From contig DYWT01000092.1 in the NCBI GenBank assembly GCA_020742515.1, forward strand, positions 1 to 64,000: DNA of 64,000 nt. The letters run 5' to 3'. The notes under the pieces were generated by a model that saw nothing but the letters and a program-made list of their open reading frames with translations, was not told the DNA's origin and searched no databases. Positions 1 through 8,334 of this stretch are shown here, piece by piece. The number at the start of each line of letters is the position of its first letter. Within the stretch, counting starts at the first letter, position 1. The DNA is from Sporosarcina psychrophila (GTDB lineage Bacteria > Bacillota > Bacilli > Bacillales_A > Planococcaceae). The position numbers were made by a program, and so were the translations under genes.

Positions 1-886
1 CTCGATAATGGTTGTAATAAGTCATATAACTCTTAATTTCTCGTTTTACTTCTTCTAACGTTTCACAGTCTTTAATAGTTGTTTCATCCTTAAAATGACC
101 GAAGAATGATTCCTGTGGGGCATTATCCCAACAGTTCCCTCGACGTGACATCGATTGGCTTAATCCCATTCTCTTCACTAATGCTTGGAATTGTGGATTT
201 GTATAATGGAATCCTTGATCTGAATGAATAAAGGCATCTTCTGTTAAATGGCGGTGTTTCTTCAGTTGATGGAGCGTATTGAGCGCAATCTCTAAATGTA
301 ATGAAGAAGATACTTCATATGCTAAAATCTCGTTCGTCTCTGCGTCCTTAACCGTCGATAAATAAGCACGTTTCCCGCCTCTATACGTTAAATACGTGAT
401 ATCCGTTAACAGCACTTTTCCTGCTATACCTTGCTTGAAGTTGCGCTGTAATTCGTTTGGACACGTGCGGTGTTCTTTTGTTGCTTTGGCCATACGTCTT
501 GCTGGATTGGCTTTGCGAATTGGACAAATTATATTGAATTTCTTCATAATGCGGCGAATACGCTTTAAGTTATACGTAATACCATATTGATTTTGAAGCG
601 TCATTTTAATTTGGCACGCCCCTTTTTTACGTCCACGGAAACGATACGCCTTTAAAATGATGTCCTTTACGATTTCATCCGCTTGTTCTTGAATTGCGCG
701 CTTTTGCACAGATTCTTCCGTGAAATAATTATAGTAACCCGAACGAGATACGCCCATTACATCACATAGATAGCTGACCATACGCTTCAATTTATACTTT
801 TTAATCGTTTGGTTGATTAATTCAAATTTAAGTTCCGTTACGATTTTTATTTCTTCTTCAACATCTGCCTTTCGAGTTGATCGAGC
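1..886 (-). CDS. IS3-family transposase OrfB (DDE integrase), partial
   Basis: This is the catalytic half of the IS3 transposase. Reading the minus strand from the slippage site at 886-892 gives an uninterrupted frame to the window edge. It contains the HTH_21-like start (KRMVSYLCDVMGVSRSGYY), then the integrase core: LTDITYL (first Asp), HSDQGFHY (second Asp) and NCWDNAPQESFFGHFK, whose Glu is the third acidic residue. It has no convincing start of its own and overlaps the end of orfA, so it is most likely made only as an OrfAB fusion by -1 frameshifting. The C-terminus is missing because the gene runs off the left edge. Confidence 0.9.
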
Positions 887-1266
887 TTTTTTAGTAATTC
901 GTTTTCTGCACGTAACAATTGGTTTTTCGCTTCTAAACGGGCAATCTTCTCTTCTAGCGTTAATTCGCGCTCTAGTTGACGACCTGAATTGGTTTTGCGC
1001 GTATCTTGTAAACCTTCTACACCATCTTTATGATAAGCAGCACGCCAACGCTTACCAGCGGACTTGACACGTTCATTGCCGATTAGTTCAACATTCAGAC
1101 CGGCCTCCTCAAATATCTCTCGTGGTAATCTACCTTTTTCATTTTCCGCAATAAAATGACGTTTAAATTCGTCTGTATATGTGATGGCTTTTTCACTAAC
1201 TGCCTTCACATTTGGATTACATTTTAGTTGTTCCTGTTCTTTTTTAGAAAATAATAGTTTAGTCAT
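847..1266 (-). CDS. IS3-family transposase OrfA (HTH DNA-binding protein)
   Basis: The protein has 139 residues. The N-terminal half is a helix-turn-helix of the IS150/IS3 OrfA type (TYTDEFKRHFIAENEKGR, then LPREIFEEAGLNVELIG). The C-terminal third is a leucine-zipper coiled coil (EEKIARLEAKNQLLRAENEL) typical of OrfA multimerisation. It overlaps orfB and carries the slippery heptamer near its end. Alone it would bind the element's ends and repress transposition; as the OrfAB fusion it forms the transposase. The ATG start is followed by MTKLLFSKKEQEQ. Confidence 0.9.
   Translation of the reverse strand: MTKLLFSKKEQEQLKCNPNVKAVSEKAITYTDEFKRHFIAENEKGRLPREIFEEAGLNVELIGNERVKSAGKRWRAAYHKDGVEGLQDTRKTNSGRQLERELTLEEKIARLEAKNQLLRAENELLKKLDQLERQMLKKK
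886..892 (-). other. Programmed -1 frameshift heptamer A AAA AAG
   Basis: On the minus strand the orfA codons CTA AAA AAG place the heptamer A_AAA_AAG exactly in the zero frame, the classic slippery sequence of IS3-family elements. Slipping back one base leads directly into the open orfB frame, and orfA stops 13 codons later. No stimulatory pseudoknot was worked out. Confidence 0.75.
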
Positions 1267-1307
1267 TTGATTCCACCCACCATCTTTTTTTCATTTATAA
1301 ATAAAAA

Positions 1308-1354
1308 TACCCTATAAGAGGGACTTTTTCAAAGTGTCCATCTTATAGGGTACA
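1308..1354. repeat. IS terminal end with internal 12-bp inverted repeat
   Basis: A perfect 12-bp inverted repeat (TACCCTATAAGA at 1308-1319 against TCTTATAGGGTA at 1341-1352) lies immediately inside the presumed IS tip at 1354, with a 21-nt loop. It could block read-in transcription from outside, contribute to the terminal repeat, or both. The partner terminus is outside the window. Confidence 0.65.
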
Positions 1355-1388
1355 GTTTATTAATGACAAGATCCTTTTCACTTCTTTA

Positions 1389-1895
1389 TTAACTTGGGGA
1401 GTTTTTATGAAGCGGCGGTGGTATAATCCAACCTTTTGCTTTGTTCAAATTCAGTAATTTAAAGCCAAACAGCATTCTATCTGCATGGAATTTACTAAAC
1501 ATCATTGCAACATCTTCCCGCAGACATTGTCCCATTACTTCACTGCATGACACAAGGCCTTGTCCGACATTAATTGAAACGGCTCCACTGATTTCCGGAT
1601 CCATAAAACGCGCGCCGACAGGTATATCCTCCGCTTTCGCTTTAGGGCGTTCCGGTAATGACGGTGGCAATGCTAATCCATTCTCTTTTAAAACTTTTTC
1701 AAGTTGTTTGTTTTCCGATTGCATCATTTTTACTGCCTCTTCCAAAAGTTCGATGAGATCCTTGTCACCTGCATGATTGACAAATGCCTCATAAGCACTG
1801 ATTAATCCGTTATTCGCACCAATGAATGCCCATGCTCCTATAACTTCCCCGTAATGTAATGGTTCATCTTTCGGGTTTCCATTTAATATGCCCAA
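1389..1895 (-). CDS. DUF3231 family protein
   Basis: Resembles the Bacillales DUF3231 family, about 170-residue or duplicated helical proteins of unknown function. Recognisable features are LHYGEVIGAWAFIGANNGLI, a helical acidic stretch (LIELLEEAVKMMQSENKQLEK) and PVGARFMDPEIS followed by CLREDVAMMFSKFHADR, with the histidine and acidic pattern of ferritin-like bundles. I chose a TTG start at 1895 (MGILNGNPKDEP, 168 aa) because GAGGAG sits 6 nt upstream. A longer reading to 2000 would add a non-conserved leader and swallow that ribosome site. It lies directly beside an IS element, so it may be accessory, but it looks complete. No function is assigned. Confidence 0.75.
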   Translation of the reverse strand: MGILNGNPKDEPLHYGEVIGAWAFIGANNGLISAYEAFVNHAGDKDLIELLEEAVKMMQSENKQLEKVLKENGLALPPSLPERPKAKAEDIPVGARFMDPEISGAVSINVGQGLVSCSEVMGQCLREDVAMMFSKFHADRMLFGFKLLNLNKAKGWIIPPPLHKNSPS

Positions 1896-1985
1896 ATTCA
1901 ATCTCCTCTTTTCTTCACATTTTTTATGCATTTCAAAAGTATTATGTGTAGAAAAGCAATTTATATACTCAATTGTGTACTTAAA

Positions 1986-1998
1986 GGTGACAGTCACC
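1986..1998. repeat. 13-bp palindrome GGTGACAGTCACC
   Basis: A near-perfect palindrome with one central unpaired base, upstream of the DUF3231 gene. The same motif in the opposite orientation recurs at 26858-26870. Short palindromes of this GGTGnCnGnCACC type are, from memory, abundant in Bacillales genomes; their function is unknown. Confidence 0.5.
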
Positions 1999-2101
1999 AA
2001 GTCAAATTGGAAACAACTCGGAATTGTTTTTAGAACTAGTTCAATTATGAATCAATCCATTTGGGGAATTCTATCTAGACGTATTAAAAGGAGGTTTTTT
2101 T

Positions 2102-3088
2102 GTGCGTCACTGGGTTATTTTACCGACATATGTAATCGCGTTATCACTGCTGTTCTTGGGTGTAGTGTCAGCAAAAGAGGAGCCAACTAAAGAAAAGATT
2201 TTAGATGAACGAATGCATTATTATTTACAGTTTGAGAACGTAACTGTCCCATGGTATCATTTAGCCGCCGTTGATCAGTTTGAACGCAATATCCAACAGG
2301 TTCGAACTGATATACCAAAGAAAGATGGTCCCGTCGCTATTCAGTTTTTACCGGATTATTGGGTGGGTGCTCTTAATCCCAATAAACAGGATACATCTGC
2401 CGAATCGATTGCCTACTTTGGCGGGTATGGACTTGATGGCAATGACGATGGTTTTGCTGATTCAAATAACCCAGAAGATATCCTTTACACCATTGCAACT
2501 TATTTAAGCGAATACGGACAGGCTGAAGAAGATTTCAAATTAGCTTTATTGGATTACTATAAGCGCGAAGAAACGGTTACACAAATTATGACGATTGCAA
2601 AACTGTATAAACACTTCGAAACATTGGACTTGGACGAACATGCCTTTCCTGTTCCAACGAATTACAATTATAGTTATAAAGGAACATGGGGTGCAAGTAG
2701 AGGATGGGGTGGCAGAAGGATTCATGAAGGGACCGATTTATTCGCAGGGTATGGCACTCCCGTTCGAGCCACATCTTACGGAGTAATTGAAATAATGGGA
2801 TGGAATGAATTTGGAGGTTGGCGGGTGGGTATTCGCGATACGCATAATACGTACCACTATTTTGCCCATTTAGCCTATTTTAATAAAGATATCAAAGAAG
2901 GCGATATCGTTGAACCAAGAACCATCATCGGTTCAGTTGGCAGCTCAGGGTATGGAAAAGAAGGAACATCGGGCCGATTCCCTCCCCATCTGCACTATGG
3001 AATGTACAAATATAACGGGCGGACAGAATGGGCTTTCGATCCATATCCTTCGCTTAGACTTTGGGAACGACAAGATAAGCAAAAATGA
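2102..3088 (+). CDS. lytH: LytH-like L-Ala-D-Glu endopeptidase, M23 family
   Basis: A secreted zinc peptidase of the LytM/M23 family. The GTG start has AGGAGG 7 nt upstream. Residues 1-24 form a signal peptide (WVILPTYVIALSLLFLGVVSA|KEE). The N-terminal 190 residues (VPWYHLAAVDQFERN, YWVGALNPN) match my recollection of Bacillus subtilis LytH/YunA, which is also about 326 aa. The catalytic domain follows, with zinc ligands in RRIHEGTDLF and in FPPHLHYGMY, plus HYFAHL. B. subtilis LytH trims stem peptides on cortex muropeptides during sporulation under late mother-cell control, so this gene suggests a spore former. The stop codon lies inside the following hairpin. Monocistronic. Confidence 0.85.
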   Translation: MRHWVILPTYVIALSLLFLGVVSAKEEPTKEKILDERMHYYLQFENVTVPWYHLAAVDQFERNIQQVRTDIPKKDGPVAIQFLPDYWVGALNPNKQDTSAESIAYFGGYGLDGNDDGFADSNNPEDILYTIATYLSEYGQAEEDFKLALLDYYKREETVTQIMTIAKLYKHFETLDLDEHAFPVPTNYNYSYKGTWGASRGWGGRRIHEGTDLFAGYGTPVRATSYGVIEIMGWNEFGGWRVGIRDTHNTYHYFAHLAYFNKDIKEGDIVEPRTIIGSVGSSGYGKEGTSGRFPPHLHYGMYKYNGRTEWAFDPYPSLRLWERQDKQK

Positions 3089-3137
3089 AATCAGTGAAAA
3101 GCATGGGTGTGATCACCGATGCTTTTCACTGATTTCA
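3086..3137 (+). terminator. 19-bp perfect hairpin after lytH
   Basis: Arms 3086-3104 and 3119-3137 are perfectly complementary around a 14-nt loop. The lytH stop codon TGA forms the first bases of the stem. There is only a weak T-rich tail, so it may act as a mRNA 3' stabiliser as well as a terminator. Confidence 0.65.
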
Positions 3138-3181
3138 AAGCCATTTTAATGGGATTCTTTATCTAAACCTAACTAATTTCC

Positions 3182-3946
3182 TTATCCATTTTTCGTTACT
3201 TTTATTATAAATGTTGCAGGCACTAATTGAGCTTTTTGAGTTGTGTACCATCCCGTGGGATTATCTGAAATGCTGTTATCAGGTATCACGACATCATCTA
3301 CTATCTTTTCAATTGTGAAACCGGCTTCAATTAGCGTATTTATATATGTACTTAATTTCCGATGAAATATTACAACATCATTATGCCATGCTTCGTTGTA
3401 TTCTGGTCCTTCTGTAGTATAAGATTTATTGAAAGTAAACGATGACTGTTCATAAGTCAAACGATCGTGAATAGGATGTTCCCAACTAAATATAAAAATA
3501 CCGCCTGGTTTTAAATAGTTATGGATATTTGACAATGTACGCTGTAAATCAACTGTCCATCCTAATGCATAAATTGAATAAGCAATATCAAAGTAACAGT
3601 TTGGTAATCCTGGGTTTTCCTCCATTGGAGACTCGAATAATGATACGTTGACTTGTTGATTTGACAACAATTTAGTAGCTGTTTCTATTTGTTTTGTTGT
3701 TAGGTCTAAACCCCATAGTTCCTTTGCTCCTCGGTCACCCATGTATTGTAATGAATGCCCACTACCACACCCTATATCTAATACCTTTTGGTTTGAAATA
3801 TCACCAAATAAGTTTAGATGTTCTTCATTAGCAGAAAAGGGTCCATATTCTGGAAGAGCCGTTCTTCCAAAAAAACGTTCTGCTGATTTCTCCCAACTTT
3901 CCTTATTCAATTTCAAAATTTCATTATTTGCTTCGATGATTAACAC
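3182..3946 (-). CDS. Class I SAM-dependent methyltransferase
   Basis: A methyltransferase of the UbiE/Methyltransf_11 type; the substrate is unknown. Motif I is VLDIGCGSGHSLQYM at residues 55-69, followed by an acidic residue after beta-2 (LWGLDLT), motif II-like FDIAYSIYALGW and LSNIHNYLKPGGIFIFSWEHP as motif III. Length (254 aa) is normal for the group. The GTG start at 3946 has AAAGGAA very close by, so the exact start is uncertain. It stands alone, and base composition is a little AT-richer than its neighbours. Confidence 0.8.
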   Translation of the reverse strand: MLIIEANNEILKLNKESWEKSAERFFGRTALPEYGPFSANEEHLNLFGDISNQKVLDIGCGSGHSLQYMGDRGAKELWGLDLTTKQIETATKLLSNQQVNVSLFESPMEENPGLPNCYFDIAYSIYALGWTVDLQRTLSNIHNYLKPGGIFIFSWEHPIHDRLTYEQSSFTFNKSYTTEGPEYNEAWHNDVVIFHRKLSTYINTLIEAGFTIEKIVDDVVIPDNSISDNPTGWYTTQKAQLVPATFIIKVTKNG

Positions 3947-4060
3947 TTCCTTTGATTATTCTCAAACTTGCTAACACCCACTAAATCCCTTTTTTCACCA
4001 TCCCTTCTTCAAGCACTGCTGTTGATTAGCTATTTTCTCACATGAAATACTTGGAAGGAT

Positions 4061-4519
4061 TTAATTAATATCACCGACATAAGTTGCAGCCTTTCCACTT
4101 TCAAAATAAGAAATTATATGAGTTCGTAAAGCTCTGGGAAATAATTCATATTCCAACAACTCGTTAATCGGTAACCATTCTGTCCCTATTTGACCCTCGT
4201 CTGGACTCGTTCCGTTATTAAATAGATCTTGATTGACATTACATATAAACATAAATTCAGTTTGATGTGCATGAGAATGATAGGCAGCTAGTTCATGATT
4301 TTTTCCAATGTATTCACGTACAAATAGCAACTCTCTAATTTCAACTTCCGCACCTAACTCTTCTTTGCACTCTCTTTCTAATGCTTGATGAAGATTTTCA
4401 CCATGTTCTTGACCACCACCTGGAAGAATATAATACGTTCCACCATTTTCATGCATTTTTATCGTTAATAACTTTCCCTCTTTAACTACAATTGCTTTTG
4501 CCGAATTTCTTATTCCCAT
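4061..4519 (-). CDS. NUDIX hydrolase
   Basis: A soluble NUDIX phosphohydrolase that would cleave a nucleoside diphosphate linked to another group; the substrate cannot be told. The complete Nudix box is present at residues 35-57: GGQEHGE, seven residues, then RECKEELGA, supplying the metal-binding glutamates. I place the start at the ATG at 4519 (MGIRNSAKAIVV, 152 aa) because AGGAGAG lies 7 nt upstream; an upstream TTG at 4546 would overlap that ribosome site. A tryptophan and an acidic run near the C-terminus (PDEGQIGTEWLPINEL) fit ADP-ribose or nucleotide-sugar type members, but only weakly. Confidence 0.85.
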   Translation of the reverse strand: MGIRNSAKAIVVKEGKLLTIKMHENGGTYYILPGGGQEHGENLHQALERECKEELGAEVEIRELLFVREYIGKNHELAAYHSHAHQTEFMFICNVNQDLFNNGTSPDEGQIGTEWLPINELLEYELFPRALRTHIISYFESGKAATYVGDIN

Positions 4520-4598
4520 TTTTAATACTCTCCTATCAACGTTCAAAATTCGTTCATTGTACTAATTCACCGGAATAGCTATCCCCTAACCAAAATGG

Positions 4599-4624
4599 GA
4601 CCTATCCGCTCTTGCGAATAGGTC
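4599..4624 (-). terminator. Hairpin downstream of the prolyl oligopeptidase gene
   Basis: On the minus strand GACCTATTCGC pairs with GCGGATAGGTC around a 4-nt AAGA loop, about 70 nt after the stop of the gene at 4697. The following CCATTTTGG is only moderately U-rich, so termination is plausible but not certain. Confidence 0.5.
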
Positions 4625-4696
4625 TATGATCTTTCCTTTCAGTTTTTTCGTCCCCATCAAAAGAACCCGCTACAATTAGATCGGTGCTATTCCAAG

Positions 4697-6742
4697 TTAA
4701 ACTTCAACCCCCAATGTTTTAAACAAGAACGAATACATATCCGTCTGTTCTTCAATGATTTTCACAGTCGGTTTACCCAGTCCGTGTCCGGCATTCTTTT
4801 CCACCCGCAGAAGGATTGGATTATTTCCTTGTTGTTCCGCCTGTAACGTCGCAGCAAATTTCATCGCGTGCCATGGAACCACACGGTCATCCGTATCAGC
4901 TGTCGTCACAAGTGTCGGTGGATATTCGACCCCTTTTTTGACATTATGAAGCGGCGAATACTTGTACATAAACTCGAAATGTTCCTTGTTTGTTTCAGCA
5001 TTTCCGTAATCGGTCACCCAATAGCGCCCGACCGTAAATTTATGATAGCGCAGCATATCAGTGACAGGAACGAGGCAAAGTGCCGCCCCGTATAGATCAG
5101 GCCGCTGGGTAACGCATGTCGCGACGAGCAATCCGCCATTACTTCCGCCCATAATGGCAAGTTTCTTGCTGTTCGTATAGTTTTGTTTGATCAGCCACTC
5201 TGCCGCCGCAATAAAGTCGTCAAAGACATTCTGCTTGTGTCCTAAAGTCCCCGCTTTGTACCATTCTTCGCCGAATTCCCCACCGCCACGCAAATTCGCA
5301 ACCGCATACACACCGCCAGCTTCAATCCACATGCGTTGTGATGGAGAAAATGCTGGAGTCAAGCTGACATTAAAACCGCCATAGCCATACAAAAGAACAG
5401 GATTTTCTCTTGTCAATTCCAACCCTTTCCGGTGTGTCAGGAACATTGGAATACGCGTTCCGTCTTTTGATGAATAAAATACTTGAGTAGTCTGATATCC
5501 TGCCGTTTCAAATAACTCCGATGAATTAAATACAGTTTCCAGTTCATCTTTTTCAAAATCATAGTGTGCGATGGTTACCGGCACTAAGTATGAGGTATAG
5601 CCAATAAACATCGTAGACGCGGTTTTCTTGCCAGTCAATTCAGAAATCGAAATGTAATCTGGGAGTGACACTTCTTTTTGAAACTGTCCTTCCAAATCAT
5701 ACATACTCAACTTATAATGAGCATTATGCAAATAGCAAACGACAAACTGTTTGTTAAAGATTTTTGCGAATGAAAGAACATCTTCCTGTTCGGGAATAAT
5801 ATCAATCCAATGTTCTTTCCCTGGTCTATCCAAATGAACAGCAATAATTTTTTCCTTCGAGGCCCCATAATTTGTCGTGAAATAAAAGAGCTTCCCTTCA
5901 TTTCCTATAAATGAATATTCACCATCATCATCTGCCAATAAATGAACGAATCCCGCTTCAGATTGTTCATCACGATAGTAAATACGACTTTTATTTTCTG
6001 TTCCTTTCCATACTGATAATATCAAATAACGATAATCATCAGACATTATCGGATTGAAGGATAACTCTTTGTCCGTAGCGTCTTCATAGATTAGAACATC
6101 TTCCTCTTGGACCGTGCCGACAGTATGCCAATACACACGGTTATAGTTACTCTCCTCTTCAGGATCTACAGTACCCGGTTCAGGGAATCGATTATAATAA
6201 AACCCGCTTCCTTCCTCATTCCATGCAATGCTACTGAACTTGCACCATTTGATAACCTCGGACTCATCCTTGCCTGTCTGCAAATTACGAATCCGTATTT
6301 CCTGCCAGTCACTTCCGTTGAAGGAAACACCGTAAGCCAGGCGGTCCCCATCTTTCGTAAACGCAAGATTCGTAATCGCAGCGGTCCCTTCTTCATTCAA
6401 CGTATTCGGATCAATAATGACTTCTAAATCAGTAGACTTCAAGTCTTGCGTCCGATAGAAAACAGCCTGATTTTGCAATCCATCATTTTTATGAAAATAA
6501 ATATAGTTGCCTTCTTTTTGCGGTACAGAATACTTTGGGTAATTCCAGGACTTCGTTAATTTCTCTTTTACTATTTCCCGTTCCGGGTACGTTGCTAAAT
6601 AGTTTTTAGTCTTTTCATTTTGATCGTCTACCCAATTTTTCACTTCTTCAACGTCCGAATTTTCAAGCCAGCGATATGGATCTACAACATCTGTTCCATG
6701 AAAATTTTCGATAACTGTTTCAATCTTTGTCATATTGCTCAC
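4697..6742 (-). CDS. Prolyl oligopeptidase (S9A serine peptidase)
   Basis: A cytosolic peptidase that cleaves short peptides after proline. The N-terminus (GTDVVDPYRWLEN) and a seven-bladed beta-propeller region (residues about 70-410) precede an alpha/beta-hydrolase domain with LLYGYGGFNVSLTP. The catalytic triad is visible: Ser534 in MGGSNGGLL, Asp near 618 in TADTDDRVVPWHA and His653 in KNAGHGLGK. Length 681 aa matches the family. The GTG start is supported by AGGGGGAG about 5 nt upstream. No signal peptide. It is a single gene facing the same way as its neighbours and may help use peptides as a nutrient source. Confidence 0.92.
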   Translation of the reverse strand: MSNMTKIETVIENFHGTDVVDPYRWLENSDVEEVKNWVDDQNEKTKNYLATYPEREIVKEKLTKSWNYPKYSVPQKEGNYIYFHKNDGLQNQAVFYRTQDLKSTDLEVIIDPNTLNEEGTAAITNLAFTKDGDRLAYGVSFNGSDWQEIRIRNLQTGKDESEVIKWCKFSSIAWNEEGSGFYYNRFPEPGTVDPEEESNYNRVYWHTVGTVQEEDVLIYEDATDKELSFNPIMSDDYRYLILSVWKGTENKSRIYYRDEQSEAGFVHLLADDDGEYSFIGNEGKLFYFTTNYGASKEKIIAVHLDRPGKEHWIDIIPEQEDVLSFAKIFNKQFVVCYLHNAHYKLSMYDLEGQFQKEVSLPDYISISELTGKKTASTMFIGYTSYLVPVTIAHYDFEKDELETVFNSSELFETAGYQTTQVFYSSKDGTRIPMFLTHRKGLELTRENPVLLYGYGGFNVSLTPAFSPSQRMWIEAGGVYAVANLRGGGEFGEEWYKAGTLGHKQNVFDDFIAAAEWLIKQNYTNSKKLAIMGGSNGGLLVATCVTQRPDLYGAALCLVPVTDMLRYHKFTVGRYWVTDYGNAETNKEHFEFMYKYSPLHNVKKGVEYPPTLVTTADTDDRVVPWHAMKFAATLQAEQQGNNPILLRVEKNAGHGLGKPTVKIIEEQTDMYSFLFKTLGVEV

Positions 6743-6833
6743 TATAACTCCCCCTAAATAAACATCTATCAGCTATATTTTACCATACATTCAATTGATT
6801 TGAATGACTCTTCTGAATTTAAACTATACATAT

Positions 6834-6868
6834 AAAAAAACCACAACCCGTTTTCCAGGTTATGGTTT
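6834..6868 (-). terminator. Rho-independent terminator of the monooxygenase gene
   Basis: On the minus strand AACCATAACCTG pairs with CGGGTTGTGGTT around a short A-rich loop, followed by seven U residues. It starts about 10 nt after the stop codon at 6878. Confidence 0.85.
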
Positions 6869-6877
6869 TCAATCTAT

Positions 6878-7894
6878 TCAATCCATCATTTCTGCAATTA
6901 TTTCATAAGAACGCAAACGGTCTTCCTGATTAAAAATTTGAGAATTGATAATTAGTTCATTTGTTTTGGTTTCTTGAATAAAACTTTCGAGCTTCCGTTT
7001 GACCGTTTCAGGGCTACCGACAATTGTTGTTCGTGGATCGAGTGTTTTCTCAATAGATGCCCGTTGATGCGACGACCAAATTTCATCCATATTATCGACA
7101 GGTGGCTTTAACTGAGAAGGCATGCCTGTTGTTATGCCGAGGAATTGCAATTGTTGGGAAGTTGCCATCCATTGTGCTTTTTCATCCGTCTCCGCTGCGA
7201 TGACATTGATACCTAGCATTGCATACGGCTCTTTAAGATATTTGGAAGGCTTAAAGTTTTGGTGATACAGCTGCATGGCAGGCAAAGTATAGGCAGGCGC
7301 AAAATGACTTGCAAAGGAAAATGGCAACCCTTTCTGTGCTGCCAGTTGTGCACTGAAACCGCTCGAACCAAGGAGCCAGATTGGAATATCGAGTCCTTCA
7401 CCGGGAAAGGCGCGAACACGAGCAGAACTGTTCGGTTCAAAATAGGCTTGTAATTCAGCTAACTGTTCCGGAAAATCATCTCCGCTGCTTTGCAATGTGC
7501 GGCGTAGTGCATAGGCTGTTGCTTGATCCGATCCGGGTGCACGGCCTAATCCCAAATCGATTCTTCCCGGATAAATTGATTCGAGTGTTCCAAACTGCTC
7601 AGCGATAACAAGAGGTGCATGATTCGGCAACATGATACCGCCCGATCCTACACGAATCCGTTTTGTTGCTCCAGCAATATGACCGATTAGTACTGAAGTT
7701 GCTGAACTTCCAATGCCCGGCATATTATGATGTTCAGCTAGCCAGTAGCGGTTGAATCCTAATTTTTCAACATGCTGTGCCAAATTCGCACTATTTTTAA
7801 AAGATTCTCCTGCGTTGCTGCCTTCATTTATGGGTGATAGGTCTAAAACTGAAAATGGAATTGAGTTGAATTTCTTTATTTTATCACTAGCCAA
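6878..7894 (-). CDS. Luciferase-like flavin-dependent monooxygenase (MsnO8/YceB type)
   Basis: An LLM-class oxidoreductase expected to use reduced FMN and oxygen; the substrate is unknown. Family signatures are [12 protein letters not shown] at the N-terminus, [38 protein letters not shown] and [14 protein letters not shown]. Length (338 aa) is that of the YceB/MsnO8 subfamily. The TTG start (TTGGCTAGTGAT) has AAGGAGG 6-7 nt upstream. It is monocistronic, with its own terminator at 6834-6868. No partner flavin reductase is adjacent. Confidence 0.88.
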   Translation of the reverse strand: MASDKIKKFNSIPFSVLDLSPINEGSNAGESFKNSANLAQHVEKLGFNRYWLAEHHNMPGIGSSATSVLIGHIAGATKRIRVGSGGIMLPNHAPLVIAEQFGTLESIYPGRIDLGLGRAPGSDQATAYALRRTLQSSGDDFPEQLAELQAYFEPNSSARVRAFPGEGLDIPIWLLGSSGFSAQLAAQKGLPFSFASHFAPAYTLPAMQLYHQNFKPSKYLKEPYAMLGINVIAAETDEKAQWMATSQQLQFLGITTGMPSQLKPPVDNMDEIWSSHQRASIEKTLDPRTTIVGSPETVKRKLESFIQETKTNELIINSQIFNQEDRLRSYEIIAEMMD

Positions 7895-7997
7895 ATCTAA
7901 TCCTCCTTATTTTGTTCTCATAAGAAAGGATAACGTTCCTCCCTAGATTCTTCTACCAATTGGACTCCGAAAAACCTGATTCCCACTAAAAATATAC

Positions 7998-8025
7998 TTG
8001 ACATTCGTTTTTCATTTGTTATGAT
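7998..8025 (+). promoter_or_regulatory. SigA-type promoter of the serine T-box operon
   Basis: TTGACA at 7998-8003 and TATGAT at 8020-8025, spaced by 16 bp, lie just upstream of the T-box leader. Transcription would start near 8032. Confidence 0.7.
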
Positions 8026-8044
8026 TAGTTCTAATTCCATAACG

Positions 8045-8306
8045 AATCTAACTATTTTGATGGAGACACACTTTATTTATCGAAATCTCAAGAGAGCTGA
8101 TGGGTGGTGCAAATCAGTGATTTCGCAGTAAATTAGCACTCTGGAATAGATAAACTGAAACTTTTAGTAGGTTTATCCGACACATGCCCGTTAAGCATGC
8201 TAACCAAGACTGTCTATCTTTTTTGACAGTAAAAAGGGTGGTACCGCGTGAGTATTTCAGCTTTTCGCCCCTTACATTTATTTGTAAGGGGCGGAAGGCT
8301 TTTTTT
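8045..8306 (+). promoter_or_regulatory. T-box riboswitch leader, probably tRNA-Ser (AGC specifier)
   Basis: The conserved T-box AGGGTGGTACCGCG is at 8235-8248. Upstream, Stem I is recognisable: a base helix CTATT (8052-8056) with AATAG (8145-8149), and a distal arm CGAAATC with GATTTCG enclosing AGAGAG and the GATGGGTGGTG loop region. The specifier loop holds AGC at 8135-8137, a serine codon. The competing terminator is at 8259-8300 (an extended stem of about 18 bp) followed by seven T. Uncharged tRNA-Ser would favour the antiterminator and expression of the two downstream genes. The variable T-box base is U (8242), which pairs with A73, or by wobble with G73. Confidence 0.9.
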
Positions 8307-8334
8307 ATTTTTTAAAATCGAGAGGAGAATGAAG

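Larger units (their letters stand above)
1..1354 (-). mobile_element. IS3-family (IS150-like) insertion sequence, truncated by window edge
   Basis: Two overlapping reading frames on the minus strand (orfA then orfB in the -1 frame) encode a helix-turn-helix protein and a DDE integrase, the standard IS3 arrangement. The outer end is probably at 1354, where the minus strand begins TGTACCCTATAAGATGG, a TG-started terminal repeat of IS3 type. The other end lies beyond position 1, so target duplication and integrity cannot be judged. Both visible frames look intact apart from the edge, suggesting a recent, possibly active copy. Confidence 0.9.

Noticed and set aside
8248..8334. In-frame GTG start extending the aminotransferase upstream
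   Set aside because: It begins in the T-box core and crosses the terminator; the ATG at 8335 has a good ribosome site and the family N-terminus.
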